In this document: in pieces, positions 26,716 to 35,799 of the stretch
How positions within the stretch are numbered: the first letter of the stretch is position 1
How the letters are laid out: each line of letters opens with the position of its first letter
Source: Paenibacillus humicola
Lineage (GTDB): Bacteria > Bacillota > Bacilli > Paenibacillales > Paenibacillaceae
Assembly: GCF_028826105.1 (NCBI RefSeq)
Contig: NZ_JAQGPL010000001.1
Span: 956,501-1,020,500 of the forward strand
DNA length: 64,000 nt
Direction of reading: 5' to 3'
The notes under the pieces: model-generated
The model's database searches: none
The model's input: the letters and a program-made list of their open reading frames with translations, nothing else
What the model was told of the DNA's origin: nothing
Made by a program: the position numbers and the translations under genes

Positions 26716-27033
26716 ATGATTCAATTCGATAACGTTTCCGTCGTGAAGAAAGCGAACATTTATTTTGACGGCAAAGTGACTAGCCGCGCGGTGCTTTTTC
26801 CGGACGGCACCAAAAAAACGCTCGGCATCATGCTGCCGGGCGAATACGAATTCGGTACCGATACGATTGAAGTGATGGAGATCGTTGCGGGCGACCTGCA
26901 GGTCCAGCTGCCGGGCGAATCCGAATGGATTCATATCGCCGGAGAAGGCGAGTTTACGGTACCGGCTAACGCGAAATTCAAGCTGAAGGTCGCCGCCGTA
27001 ACGGACTACATTTGCTCTTACCTTCACGAATAG
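26716..27033 (+). CDS. ppnP: Pyrimidine/purine nucleoside phosphorylase PpnP
   Basis: 105-residue single-domain cupin of the DUF1255/YaiE family, broad-specificity nucleoside phosphorylases. Seen: NVSVVKKANIYFDGKVTSR, the LGIMLPGEYEFGT block, and FTVPANAKFKLKV near the C-terminus. RBS AAAGGAG precedes ATG 26716. It follows the tkt terminator, so it has its own promoter or depends on readthrough; a role in feeding ribose-1-phosphate toward the pentose pathway fits its neighbour but is inference. Confidence 0.93.
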   Translation: MIQFDNVSVVKKANIYFDGKVTSRAVLFPDGTKKTLGIMLPGEYEFGTDTIEVMEIVAGDLQVQLPGESEWIHIAGEGEFTVPANAKFKLKVAAVTDYICSYLHE

Positions 27034-27049
27034 CCAAATCGGCTGCGGA

Positions 27050-27955
27050 TCATCGGTCTTCTGAACCGCGCGCTGCGGCGGATTTTCCCGACAACTGCTC
27101 GTAGCACTTTGCCAAAGCGGACAAATCGAGCTCGCCGAAACCATGCGCTTCCGCGATCTGAAAAACGCTTTTGACCGCTTCCAGCACCGGAGTCGGCGTT
27201 TTTAGCCCGTCCGACAGGACGGAGGCAAGACGCAAATCCTTCAGCATGAGCGACAGCGCAAATTGGACGCTGAAATCGCGGCCGAGCAGCTTGCCTCCTT
27301 TCAGCTCGGCGATGCGGCTGGCGGCGCCTCCGGATTGGACGAGCTCGAGGAAGGAAGCGACGTCGATGCCGCCGTTTGTCGCGATGGCCAGCCCTTCGAT
27401 CAAGGCGGCGGTATTAATGCCAAGCACCGTATTGACCGCCAGCTTCGCCGTCGCGCCCGAGCCGCTGGGGCCGAGATGGACGATTTTGCTGCCCATGGCA
27501 AGCAGTATCGGCTCGCAGCGCTTCAGCGCATTCGCGTCGCCGCCGGCCATAAACACGAGCTGGCCGCTCTCGGCCGCCGGCTTGCTCCCGGAGACGGGCG
27601 CATCGAGGTAATCGGCGGATTTCGCCGCGCAGTCCACTGCGAGCTGCCGGGCAAGCGCCGGTGATATCGTGCTGCTGTCGACGACGACGGTGCCGGCCGC
27701 GAGCCCCCCGAGAAGCCCGTTGTCCCCGTAGTAGACTTCGTTTACAGCGTCGTCGTTGCTGATCATCGTGACCACAGCATCCGCGCCGTCCGCCGCCTCC
27801 GCCGGCGTGCCGGCGAGCACGGCGCCGAGCTCGAGCAGCCTGTCCGCTTTGCCGGGGGTCCGGTTATATACGGCAACGCGGTACCCTTTGCCGATCAAAT
27901 TGGCCGCCATCGGCGAGCCCATGACGCCCAAACCGACAAATCCGATTTTGTTCAT
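27050..27955 (-). CDS. Beta-hydroxyacid dehydrogenase (3-hydroxyisobutyrate dehydrogenase family)
   Basis: 301 residues. N-terminal Rossmann motif IGFVGLGVMGSPMAANL, the family substrate loop DAPVSGSKPAAESGQL (about residue 120), the catalytic Lys in GATAKLAVNTVLG (about residue 170) and MLKDLRLA near residue 240. Members reduce or oxidise small 2- or 3-hydroxyacids such as tartronate semialdehyde, glyoxylate or 3-hydroxyisobutyrate; the substrate cannot be told from sequence alone. RBS AAAGGAGAG before ATG 27955. Convergent with ppnP. Confidence 0.9.
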   Translation of the reverse strand: MNKIGFVGLGVMGSPMAANLIGKGYRVAVYNRTPGKADRLLELGAVLAGTPAEAADGADAVVTMISNDDAVNEVYYGDNGLLGGLAAGTVVVDSSTISPALARQLAVDCAAKSADYLDAPVSGSKPAAESGQLVFMAGGDANALKRCEPILLAMGSKIVHLGPSGSGATAKLAVNTVLGINTAALIEGLAIATNGGIDVASFLELVQSGGAASRIAELKGGKLLGRDFSVQFALSLMLKDLRLASVLSDGLKTPTPVLEAVKSVFQIAEAHGFGELDLSALAKCYEQLSGKSAAARGSEDR

Positions 27956-28092
27956 CGTAACCTCTCTCCTTTCGCATCAGATGCCATTCGTTTATTTTAA
28001 CACAGGCGGCGTGAAGCTTCGCTCTAGAAATTATTGATGGGCGCGCATAAAACTGTTGATGGCGTGAAAGCGTTTTCCGAATGCCGATTCCC

Positions 28093-28121
28093 TTGTTTTT
28101 GACTCGAAAATCCATTATTCT
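28093..28121 (+). promoter_or_regulatory. Candidate promoter of pgi
   Basis: TTGTTT (28093-28098), 17-bp spacer, TATTCT (28116-28121). It would give a leader of about 235 nt containing the tandem repeat below. Confidence 0.45.
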
Positions 28122-28178
28122 AATGCTGTATCGCAGGGGGACAACCCCCGGCCCGGGAAAAAAAGAGGAGCTGCTTCC

Positions 28179-28350
28179 GCTCGCGAAGAAGGCTCCGCTG
28201 CAGTGTCGCAAAACATGGAGCGAATGCTTCCAAAGCGAGTTTTGCTCGCGAAGAAGGCTATTCACAGAAGGATTGCAAAACATGGAGCAAATGCTTCCGA
28301 AGCGAGTTTTGCTCGCGGAGAAGAATACTCACAGAAGGTTCGCAAAACTT
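28179..28350 (+). repeat. 67-bp tandem repeat with internal hairpins in the pgi leader
   Basis: Two full 67-bp units (28207-28273 and 28274-28340) about 85 percent alike, with a partial unit before (28179-28206) and after (from 28341). Each full unit carries the cores GCAAAACATGGAGC, AAGCGAGTTTTGCTCGCG and CACAGAAGG. The AGCGAG...GCTCGC arms form a short hairpin. The last partial unit runs into the pgi ribosome binding site. Confidence 0.85.
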
Positions 28351-28365
28351 TGAGGAGGTTTTCAT

Positions 28366-29715
28366 ATGAGTAAAGCCGTCAAGTTCGACTACAGCAAAGC
28401 GCTGGGGTTTATCGGCCAGCATGAAATCGATAATTTGGCCGCGCAGGTGCGCACCGCCCACGAGCAGCTGCATAACGGTACAGGCGCAGGCTCGGACTAC
28501 CTTGGCTGGATCGATCTGCCGAACAGCTACGATAAGGAAGAGTTCTCCCGCATCCGGAAAGCGGCCGCCAAAATTCAATCCGATTCCGACGTGCTCGTCG
28601 TGATCGGCATCGGGGGTTCTTACCTCGGCGCCCGAGCGGCGATTGAAATGCTGTCGCACTCGTTCTATAACCTGCTGCCGAAGGAGCAGCGGAAGACGCC
28701 GCAGGTGCTGTTCGCCGGAAACAGCATCAGCTCGACCTACGTAACGCATCTGCAGCAGCTGCTTGAAGGACGCGACTGGTCGATCAACGTAATCTCCAAG
28801 TCGGGCACGACGACCGAACCGGCGATCGCGTTCCGCATTTTCCGCGAGGCGCTTGAAGCGAAATACGGTAAAGAGGAAGCGCGCAAACGCATTTATGCGA
28901 CGACCGACCGTGCGAGAGGCGCGCTCAAGAAGCTCGCGACCGAGGAAGGCTACGAGTCGTTCATCATTCCGGACGACGTCGGCGGACGTTACTCCGTCCT
29001 TACGGCTGTCGGCCTGCTGCCGATCGCCGCGGCCGGCATCGACATCGAAGCGATGATGAAAGGCGCCGCCGATGCATCGAAGGAATACGGCAACCCGAAC
29101 CTCGCCGAGAACGAGGCGTACCAATATGCGGCAGCCCGCAACGCGCTGTACCGCAAAGGCAAAACGACGGAAATTCTCGTCAACTACGAGCCGAGCCTGC
29201 ATTTTGTATCCGAGTGGTGGAAGCAGCTCTACGGCGAAAGCGAAGGCAAGGACTATAAAGGCATTTATCCGGCATCGGTGGACTTCTCGACCGACCTGCA
29301 CTCGATGGGCCAGTTTATCCAGGAGGGCAACCGGAACATTTTCGAAACGGTCATCCAGGTGAACAACGTCGCCGAGCACATTACGATCGGCAGCGACCCG
29401 GACGATCTGGACGGGCTCAACTTCCTGACGGGCAAAACGATGGATTTCGTCAATAAAAAAGCGTTCGAAGGCACGCTGCTGGCGCATACGGACGGTCAAG
29501 TGCCGAACTTTATCGTCAATATCGCCGATATGACGCCGTATACGTTCGGCTACCTCGTCTATTTCTTCGAGAAGGCGTGCGGCATCAGCGGCTACCTGCT
29601 GGGCGTCAACCCGTTCGATCAGCCGGGCGTTGAGGCGTACAAGAAAAACATGTTCGCACTCCTCGGCAAACCGGGCTTCGAGAAGGAAAAAGCGGCGCTC
29701 GAAGCGCGGCTGTAA
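28366..29715 (+). CDS. pgi: Glucose-6-phosphate isomerase
   Basis: 449 residues, the length of the Bacillus enzyme; interconverts glucose-6-phosphate and fructose-6-phosphate. Seen: [18 protein letters not shown], the SIS segment [14 protein letters not shown], the signature [16 protein letters not shown], and [16 protein letters not shown] C-terminal block ending in [25 protein letters not shown] lies within the last repeat unit. The gene is 67 bp upstream of the YigZ-type gene and may be co-transcribed with it. Confidence 0.97.
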   Translation: MSKAVKFDYSKALGFIGQHEIDNLAAQVRTAHEQLHNGTGAGSDYLGWIDLPNSYDKEEFSRIRKAAAKIQSDSDVLVVIGIGGSYLGARAAIEMLSHSFYNLLPKEQRKTPQVLFAGNSISSTYVTHLQQLLEGRDWSINVISKSGTTTEPAIAFRIFREALEAKYGKEEARKRIYATTDRARGALKKLATEEGYESFIIPDDVGGRYSVLTAVGLLPIAAAGIDIEAMMKGAADASKEYGNPNLAENEAYQYAAARNALYRKGKTTEILVNYEPSLHFVSEWWKQLYGESEGKDYKGIYPASVDFSTDLHSMGQFIQEGNRNIFETVIQVNNVAEHITIGSDPDDLDGLNFLTGKTMDFVNKKAFEGTLLAHTDGQVPNFIVNIADMTPYTFGYLVYFFEKACGISGYLLGVNPFDQPGVEAYKKNMFALLGKPGFEKEKAALEARL

Positions 29716-29784
29716 GAAAGTCGGCGAACGATTGGCTTCGCAGGCGAAACGGCTCGAAGCGATTAATCGCGAGGTACACGTTCC

Positions 29785-30417
29785 ATGCTGAACCGATACA
29801 AAACGCTGCGGCGGGAGGACTGCAAGGAGATCGTCATCAAGAAATCCCGGTTTATCGGGTACGGGAAACCGGTTGAGAGCGAAGCGGAAGCGTCCGCCTT
29901 CATCGAGGAGATCAAAAAGCTCCACTGGAACGCGAGCCACAACTGCTCCGCTTACATCATCGGCGAACGGGACGAGATTCAGAAGCAGTCCGACGACGGG
30001 GAGCCGAGCGGCACGGCAGGCAAACCGATTCTCGACGTGATTAAAAATCAGGGATTGAAAAATGTCGTCATCGTCGTCACCCGCTACTTCGGCGGCATCA
30101 TGCTGGGAGCCGGCGGTCTGATCCGCGCGTATGCGGACGGCGCCGCGGCCGCCATCGAGGCGGCGGAGCCGGTCGTCAACGTTCTGCACCGCGAGGTGCT
30201 CGTGGACGTCGACTACACCTGGTACGGCAAGCTCGAGAACGAGCTGCACGCCAAGGGCATTCTTGTCGGCGGGACTTCGTTCACCGACCGCGTCGTGATT
30301 TCCTGTCTGCCGGAAGCGGCGGACGCCGAGCGGTTTGCGGCCTGGATGACCGACGTCACGCAAGGTCAGGCGGCGATCACGGTCGGCGGGACGCGATATA
30401 TAGCGGAAGGCGGATGA
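29785..30417 (+). CDS. YigZ/IMPACT family protein (YvyE-like)
   Basis: 210 residues. The N-terminal UPF0029/Impact domain has KKSRFIGYGKPV, HNCSAYIIG, DDGEPSGTAGKPIL and VVTRYFGGIMLGAGGLIRAY; the C-terminal DUF1949 domain begins near residue 140 (VDVDYTWYGKLENEL). The bacterial members are of unsettled function; the eukaryotic relative IMPACT regulates Gcn2. Ends before a strong terminator at 30540. Confidence 0.93.
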   Translation: MLNRYKTLRREDCKEIVIKKSRFIGYGKPVESEAEASAFIEEIKKLHWNASHNCSAYIIGERDEIQKQSDDGEPSGTAGKPILDVIKNQGLKNVVIVVTRYFGGIMLGAGGLIRAYADGAAAAIEAAEPVVNVLHREVLVDVDYTWYGKLENELHAKGILVGGTSFTDRVVISCLPEAADAERFAAWMTDVTQGQAAITVGGTRYIAEGG

Positions 30418-30539
30418 AAATCCGCCGAATCGCCGGAAGCGGCGCCAGTACTCGTACACCGCTCAACGCCCGGCCTGCAGATCTTTTGCCAGCCCGGTGC
30501 CTGAATTTGAAGCGCCCCCGGGCACATCAAAAATATACG

Positions 30540-30587
30540 AAAAGCTCCTTCGACCCGCTTGTGGTCAAGGAGCTTTTTCGTTTTTTG
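30540..30587 (+). terminator. Intrinsic terminator after the pgi-yigZ unit
   Basis: An 11-bp stem AAAAGCTCCTT/AAGGAGCTTTT (30540-30550 with 30567-30577) with an inner GACC/GGTC extension, followed by two T runs. It lies in a 365-bp gene-free stretch (30418-30782) that otherwise holds only the promoter below. Confidence 0.9.
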
Positions 30588-30718
30588 TTCGATTCGAGGT
30601 GTCGTCCGATTCCGTGAAGCCTGTTGTTTATCCGTGTCCGATTGTTTCGCGCTTACCGGGATAGCGGCGCTTAGCGCTTCCGGCAGCATACTTTTATTCA
30701 GCCAAACAAACTTTCTGT

Positions 30719-30746
30719 TTGCCTGAACCGTTTTTTGTGATAGGAT
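30719..30746 (+). promoter_or_regulatory. Candidate promoter of the D-amino-acid module
   Basis: TTGCCT (30719-30724), 16-bp spacer, TAGGAT (30741-30746), followed by an AT-rich start region and AAGGGGGG. Weak match to sigma-A consensus. Confidence 0.4.
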
Positions 30747-30782
30747 CAAAATATAAGCGCGCAAGGGGGGATTTTCGGACAG

Positions 30783-31460
30783 GTGGAGCATATTCGCGAC
30801 GAAAACGAGTTTTTAAACGACTTGGTCAAAGGACTGGCGGTTCAGTTCGGGGGCAGCTGCGAGGTGGTGCTGCACGATTTAACGGGGTCCTACGACAGCA
30901 CGATCGCGGCCATCGCGAACGGGCACGTTACCGGGCGGAAGGTCGGCGATCCGGGCACGAACCTCGGGCTCGAACTTTTGCGCGGCAGCGAGGTGAACGG
31001 CAACAAGTTCGGCTATGTGACTCAGACGAAGGAAGGCCGGATATTGCGCTCCAGCTCGTGGTATATGCGCAACGCCGAGGGCAAAGTGATCGGCTCGCTT
31101 TGCGTCAATTTCGATATCACCGAGCTGATGGTGGCGGGGAAGACGCTGCAGGGGCTGACCGCTCCGGACGCGCAGCCGGCAGTTCGGGAGACCTTCGTTT
31201 CGAATGTCAGCGATCTGCTCGACGCCCTGATTCAGGAAGCCCAGGAACGGGTGGGCAAGCCGGTCGCCGTCATGACGAGGGACGATAAACTTCGCATGAT
31301 CCGGATGCTCGACGACAAAGGGGCTTTCCTCATCAAGAAAGGCGGGGAGCGGATCTGCAGCTACCTGAACATTTCCAAATATACGCTGTACAGCTATCTC
31401 GAAGAGTCGAAAAAAAACGCCGAACGGAGTGAACCAAGCGATGCCGGAAACGACGAATGA
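30783..31460 (+). CDS. YheO/DauR-like transcriptional regulator
   Basis: 225 residues. The N-terminal YheO-like PAS domain (about 10-120) has VVLHDLTGSYDSTIAAIANGH-type and GSLCVNFDIT segments; the C-terminal helix-turn-helix region (about 165-215) has LRMIRMLDDKGAFLIKKGG and LNISKYTLYSYL, as in DauR-type regulators of D-arginine use. GTG 30783 follows AAGGGGGG at a 12-base distance. It overlaps the start of the next gene by 20 bp and so probably controls, and is translated with, the D-amino-acid enzymes downstream. The effector is unknown. Confidence 0.88.
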   Translation: MEHIRDENEFLNDLVKGLAVQFGGSCEVVLHDLTGSYDSTIAAIANGHVTGRKVGDPGTNLGLELLRGSEVNGNKFGYVTQTKEGRILRSSSWYMRNAEGKVIGSLCVNFDITELMVAGKTLQGLTAPDAQPAVRETFVSNVSDLLDALIQEAQERVGKPVAVMTRDDKLRMIRMLDDKGAFLIKKGGERICSYLNISKYTLYSYLEESKKNAERSEPSDAGNDE

Positions 31461-32577
31461 CACGGTGCCCGCAGCAGAGCCGGAAACCCCCAGTCTGATC
31501 ATCGATATGGACAAAATGAAGCGTAATATCGCGGGCATGGCGCAGGTCGCACAGCGCTGCAAAGTGAACCTCCGCCCCCACGCCAAAACGCACAAGCTGC
31601 CGCAAATCGCCCGGCTGCAAATCGAGGCGGGCGCGGCCGGCATTACCGTCGCGAAGGTATCGGAGGCGGAGGTAATGGCCGAGCACGGGATCGGCGATAT
31701 TTTCATCGCCTATCCGCTCGTCTCGCCGTCCAAAATCGAACGGGCTGTCCGCTTAAGCGAGCGGATCCGGCTCATCGCCGCTGCCGACAGCCTCGAAGGG
31801 GCGAGGCGGCTTCAGGAAACCGCCGCGCGGCTCGGGCACGTCCTGGAGGTGCGGCTCGAGGTCGATACGGGGCTGCGCCGCACCGGCGTGCCCTACGAAG
31901 ACGCGGCGCAGCTGGCCGTCCAAATCGCCGGCTTCGCGAACCTGCGCCTGACGGGCATTTACACGTTTCGCGGGGCGCTGCTGTCCGGGAAGCCGACGCT
32001 CGATCTGCGCGCCGCCGGCGCCGAGGAAGGGCGGCTGATGGCGGAGCTCGCGGCCCGGATCCGCGCGGCGGGCGTTCCGATCGCTGACGTCAGCGTCGGC
32101 TCGACGCCAACGGCCGCCGAAGCAGGGGCCGTCGAGGGCGTGACGGAAATCCGGCCGGGCACCTATGTGTTCCAGGACCGGATGCAGGCCCGCTACGGCA
32201 TTTGCAGCCTGGACGACTGCGCGGGAGCCGTGGCGGTGACGGTCGTCAGCCGGCCTTCCCCCGATCTCGCGATCATCGACGGCGGCAGTAAAACGTTCGC
32301 GACCGACGTGCAGCCGGGGACGGAGCCTCTTCGGCTGACAGGCTTCGGTTATGTGAAGGAGCTGGGCGAGGACGCGCTGTTCGAGCGGCTGACCGAGGAG
32401 CACGGCATGCTCCGGCTCGGGCCGTCCGCGCAGGCGGCCGGCGTTCAGATCGGCGACCGGCTGCATATTATCCCGAACCATATTTGCAGCACCGTCAACC
32501 TGCACAATCGGGTTGTGCTGCGAAGCGGGGAGCGGCTGGAAGCCGTTCCGGTTCCCGCGAGGGGCATGCTCGAATAG
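31441..32577 (+). CDS. D-threonine aldolase / D-serine dehydratase-type PLP enzyme
   Basis: 378 residues of the fold-type III family (alanine-racemase-like barrel plus a D-serine-dehydratase-like C-terminal domain). Seen: the PLP lysine in NLRPHAKTHKLPQ, the GSTPTA phosphate-binding segment, and the C-terminal metal site IPNHICSTVNLHN. Members cleave D-threonine to glycine and acetaldehyde or dehydrate D-serine to pyruvate and ammonia; the choice cannot be made by eye. ATG 31441 follows GGAG; it overlaps the regulator. The RidA three genes on fits a dehydratase releasing enamine. Confidence 0.9.
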   Translation: MPETTNDTVPAAEPETPSLIIDMDKMKRNIAGMAQVAQRCKVNLRPHAKTHKLPQIARLQIEAGAAGITVAKVSEAEVMAEHGIGDIFIAYPLVSPSKIERAVRLSERIRLIAAADSLEGARRLQETAARLGHVLEVRLEVDTGLRRTGVPYEDAAQLAVQIAGFANLRLTGIYTFRGALLSGKPTLDLRAAGAEEGRLMAELAARIRAAGVPIADVSVGSTPTAAEAGAVEGVTEIRPGTYVFQDRMQARYGICSLDDCAGAVAVTVVSRPSPDLAIIDGGSKTFATDVQPGTEPLRLTGFGYVKELGEDALFERLTEEHGMLRLGPSAQAAGVQIGDRLHIIPNHICSTVNLHNRVVLRSGERLEAVPVPARGMLE

Positions 32578-32630
32578 CTGACTGCGTATCGCGCAGTACA
32601 TGACATTTTGATAGGAGGAGCAGAGGCAGC

Positions 32631-34238
32631 ATGCTGGACATTATTCTTGCAAACGGGCGGATCGTCGACGGCTCGGGGAACCCTTGGCAGGCGGGCGACG
32701 TCGGCATTAAGGACGGCCAGATCGCCGCCGTCGGCCAATTGGCCGGAGAAGAGGCCGGACGGGTCATTGACGTGAACCGGCAGGTGATCGCGCCGGGTTT
32801 CATCGACGGTCACTGCCATTCGGACCTGATGATCCTCGATTACCCGCTCAGCGAAATCAAGGTCAGACAGGGCGTGACGGCGGAGGTCGTCGGCAACTGC
32901 GGCCTTGCCCCCGCCCCGATCGGCCCGGGCAGGCTGGAGCAGCTGCAGAGCTACGTGCAGCCGGTGCTGGGCATGTCTTCGCGGGAGTGGAGCTGGAAAT
33001 CGGTTCGGGACTATATGGAGATCATCGCCGCGTCCCGGCCGTCCGAGCATATCGCCACTTACGTCGCGCACGGCGCCCTGCGCATCGCCGTCATGGGCTT
33101 TGAGAACCGGCCCGCGACGCCCGCCGAGCTGCAGCAGATGAAGCAGCTGCTTGAGGAAGGCATGGAAGCAGGTGCTATCGGGCTGTCCATCGGACTGCTT
33201 TACGCGCCCGGCAGCTACACGGCCAAGGAGGAAATCGCCGAGCTCTGCTCGGTGCTGCCGAAATACGGCGGCCTCTTCTCCACGCATATTCGCGGCGAAG
33301 GCAACAACCTGCTGCCGTCCGTCCGCGAGGTAATCTGGATCGCCGAGAAGGCCGGCGTTTCCCTGCATATCAGCCATTTGAAGGCGGCGGGCCGTCGTAA
33401 TTGGGGGACGGTGCTGGACGCGCTGGAGCTGATTGAGGATGCCAGAGCCCGCGGCATGGATGTGACGTGCGACGTCTACCCGTACAATGCCGGCTCCACA
33501 AGCCTGACGACGGTGCTGCCGCCGTGGACGCTGGAAGGCGGTATCGACCGTCTCCTCGCAATCGTCCGGGACCCAAGCCTCCGCGCGCGGATTCGCGAGG
33601 AGCTCGGCCGGGAACAGACGGACTGGGATAATCTCGTCTGCTCCACCGGCTGGCAAAGCGTCTTTATTTCGTCCGTCCATTCCGAAACGAACCGCGGGCT
33701 GGAAGGCAAGCATATCGCCGAAATCAGCGAAACGCGTTCGCAGCATCCCGTGGACTGCGTCCTCGATCTGCTGCTTGAGGAGCAGGGCCGCATTTCCATC
33801 GTTTATTTTCATATGTCGGACGAGGACGTGCGTCAGGTGGTCGGTTACGACAAATCGCTGATTGCCTCCGACAGCCTGACCTGCGAAACAGGAAAGCCGC
33901 ACCCGAGACTGTACGGCACGTTTCCGCGCGTTTTTGCCAAATATGTCCGGGAGGAAAAGACGCTTACGCTGGAGCAGGCCGTCCGCAAGGTCGCTTCGTT
34001 TCCGGTTCAGAGGTTCAAGCTCGGCAAACGCGGCTTGATCGTGCCCGGCTATTTGGCCGATCTCGTCGTGTTCGATCCGGACACGATCCAGGACGCGGCG
34101 ACTTACGAGGATCCGAGGCGTCATCCCGAAGGCATTTCGCACGTGTTCGTGAACGGCTCGCCGACGCTGCTAAACGGCGGCCACACCCATGCCCGGGAAG
34201 GCGATCTCATCCGGGCGCAGCACCGCTGCAGCCATTAA
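32631..34238 (+). CDS. N-acyl-D-amino-acid deacylase family protein
   Basis: 535-residue amidohydrolase. Seen: the N-terminal beta domain ILANGRIVDGSGNPW, the metal motif GFIDGHCHSDLM (HxH-type), EVVGNCGLAPAP with the conserved Cys, STHIRGEG, LHISHLKAAG and the C-terminal GYLADLVVFDP that closes the small domain. It releases free D-amino acids from N-acyl or related D-derivatives, supplying the upstream PLP enzyme. RBS TAGGAGGAG before ATG 32631. A dihydropyrimidinase-like substrate cannot be excluded. Confidence 0.92.
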   Translation: MLDIILANGRIVDGSGNPWQAGDVGIKDGQIAAVGQLAGEEAGRVIDVNRQVIAPGFIDGHCHSDLMILDYPLSEIKVRQGVTAEVVGNCGLAPAPIGPGRLEQLQSYVQPVLGMSSREWSWKSVRDYMEIIAASRPSEHIATYVAHGALRIAVMGFENRPATPAELQQMKQLLEEGMEAGAIGLSIGLLYAPGSYTAKEEIAELCSVLPKYGGLFSTHIRGEGNNLLPSVREVIWIAEKAGVSLHISHLKAAGRRNWGTVLDALELIEDARARGMDVTCDVYPYNAGSTSLTTVLPPWTLEGGIDRLLAIVRDPSLRARIREELGREQTDWDNLVCSTGWQSVFISSVHSETNRGLEGKHIAEISETRSQHPVDCVLDLLLEEQGRISIVYFHMSDEDVRQVVGYDKSLIASDSLTCETGKPHPRLYGTFPRVFAKYVREEKTLTLEQAVRKVASFPVQRFKLGKRGLIVPGYLADLVVFDPDTIQDAATYEDPRRHPEGISHVFVNGSPTLLNGGHTHAREGDLIRAQHRCSH

Positions 34239-34266
34239 TTCATTTATCATTCAGGAGGTGCCCGTA

Positions 34267-34731
34267 ATGGGACAAATCGAACAACGTTTACAGGAGCTCG
34301 GCATCGTACTGCCGCCATCTCCGGAGCCGCGCTTTACTTACATTCCGTGCAGCCGCACGGGGAATCTGATTTATTTGTCCGGACAAGACTGCCGCATCGA
34401 CGGCAAGCTGATGTATGAAGGCAAGCTCGGCGCCGGGCTGACGATCGAACAAGGCCAGGAAGCCGCGCGCCAGACGATCATCAACTGCCTGGCCGTCATG
34501 AAAGGCTATCTCGGCGATCTGGACCGGGTGGTAAGGATCGTGAAAATACTCGGCTTCGTCAACAGCGCCCCGGGCTTCGCCGATCAGCCTTATGTCATGA
34601 ACGGCGCATCCAACCTGCTCGTCGACGTTTTCGGCGAGAACGGCAAGCATGCGCGCTCGGCGATCGGTACGAGCGACCTGCCGTTCCATACGCCCGTCGA
34701 AATCGAGCTGATCGCCGAAATTCGCGACTGA
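34267..34731 (+). CDS. RidA/YjgF family protein
   Basis: 154 residues from ATG 34267 (AGGAGGTG upstream; the longer frame overlaps the deacylase). Seen: LIYLSGQDCRIDGKL, EAARQTIINCLAVMKGYLG and VKILGFVNSAPGFADQP. The longer RidA subgroup often keeps the fold without the canonical Arg; here the C-terminal part, ARSAIGTSDLPFHTPVEIE, keeps an Arg-Ser in the usual place. RidA proteins hydrolyse reactive enamine/imine intermediates from PLP dehydratases, which fits this operon. Confidence 0.9.
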   Translation: MGQIEQRLQELGIVLPPSPEPRFTYIPCSRTGNLIYLSGQDCRIDGKLMYEGKLGAGLTIEQGQEAARQTIINCLAVMKGYLGDLDRVVRIVKILGFVNSAPGFADQPYVMNGASNLLVDVFGENGKHARSAIGTSDLPFHTPVEIELIAEIRD

Positions 34732-34791
34732 CCGCGGAAACGGCGTTATGCCTATGCCCCCCGGCGCCAATACGGCGCGGCAGCCCTGATG

Positions 34792-34827
34792 CAAAAACAA
34801 GCCTCCTGCGCCGCAGGGGGCTTGTTC
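34792..34827 (-). terminator. Terminator between convergent ridA and lysR genes
   Basis: AACAAGCC(T)CCTGC pairs with GCAGG(G)GGCTTGTT; a T5 run follows on the minus strand (A run at 34793-34797), so it chiefly ends the lysR transcript. Confidence 0.75.
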
Positions 34828-34864
34828 GATATTTAAGGCCGTACCGCCGCCGCTTCCCGGGCGC

Positions 34865-35776
34865 TCAGGGCAGGCGGCCCTTGGCCAGCCAGTCCCCGCT
34901 TCGCAGCAGCCCGATAAACGCTTCGGCCGCTTTCGTGCGAAACGGGGTTTCCCGCGTTACAATGGAAAATCGGCGCGCGAACGGAGCCTCCCGTCCGGCG
35001 GCTTTCACGATCCGCAGCGTGCCGAGCGCCAGTTCCTTGCGCACCGCCCACTGCGACAGGAACGAGACGCCGAGCCCGGCTTCGACGGATTCTTTGATGA
35101 TCTGCGTGCTGCCGAATTCCATCAGCCGCTCGGGAACAATCCCGAGCTCCCGGAGCATGGCGTCGGCTGCCTCGCGCGTGCCCGAGCCGCTTTCCCGGAC
35201 GATCCAGGTTTGCGCGGACAGCCGCCCGGCCGCTGCAGCTTCGTCCCCGGCAAGCGGATGGTCCGCCGCGGCTACGATTTCCAGCCGATCCTCGGCAAAC
35301 GGTTCGGTGATCAGGCCGCCCTCCGGCGCGCGGCCTTCGATCACGCCGACATCGAGCCGCTGCTCGCGCACCCCCGCGGCGATTTCGGTCGAATTGCCGA
35401 TTGTGATCGCCGGTTGGATGGCGGGATAACGCTCGTGCAGCCCGGCGATGACGTGCGGCAGCACGTATTCGCCGAATGTGTAGCTGGCGCCGATCGTCAG
35501 CGCCCCGCCCGGCACGTGCATCAAATCCGCCACAAGCGCGAGCATCCGCTCGTGCAGCCCCGCGATTTCCTTCGCATGATGGTACACGATTTCCCCCGCT
35601 TTCGTCAGCCGGACGTATTTGTTCGTCCGTTCCAGCAGGGCGGCTCCGGCGGTCCGCTCAAGCGCCTGGATATATTGGCTGACGGCCGGCTGCGTCATAT
35701 GCAGCGCTTCGGCCGCACGGGTGAAATTGCGCTTCTCCGCAACAGCGATAAAAACGGCCAGTGATTGATCCAGCAC
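34865..35776 (-). CDS. LysR family regulator (CysL/YeiE-like)
   Basis: 303 residues. N-terminal winged helix with NFTRAAEALHMTQPAVSQYIQALE, then the periplasmic-binding-like effector domain (about 90-300) with GASYTFGEYVLP and WIVRESGSGTREAAD, the pattern of the CysL/YeiE subgroup. GTG start 35776 behind GGAG. Divergent from the yeiH gene, with AT-rich palindromes between them, so it very likely regulates yeiH and itself. The inducer is unknown; sulfur compounds are suggested by the family. Confidence 0.9.
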   Translation of the reverse strand: MLDQSLAVFIAVAEKRNFTRAAEALHMTQPAVSQYIQALERTAGAALLERTNKYVRLTKAGEIVYHHAKEIAGLHERMLALVADLMHVPGGALTIGASYTFGEYVLPHVIAGLHERYPAIQPAITIGNSTEIAAGVREQRLDVGVIEGRAPEGGLITEPFAEDRLEIVAAADHPLAGDEAAAAGRLSAQTWIVRESGSGTREAADAMLRELGIVPERLMEFGSTQIIKESVEAGLGVSFLSQWAVRKELALGTLRIVKAAGREAPFARRFSIVTRETPFRTKAAEAFIGLLRSGDWLAKGRLP

Positions 35777-35799
35777 CGGATGTTCATCTCCTTTTGATC

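Noticed and set aside
28258..30459. A 733-codon minus-strand frame opposite pgi and the YigZ-type gene
   Set aside because: Shadow frame spanning two clear plus-strand genes; low-information Arg/Val/Ala composition and no RBS.
32445..34142. A 565-codon minus-strand frame opposite the D-aminoacylase gene
   Set aside because: Shadow of the amidohydrolase; composition and lack of RBS as in other shadows.
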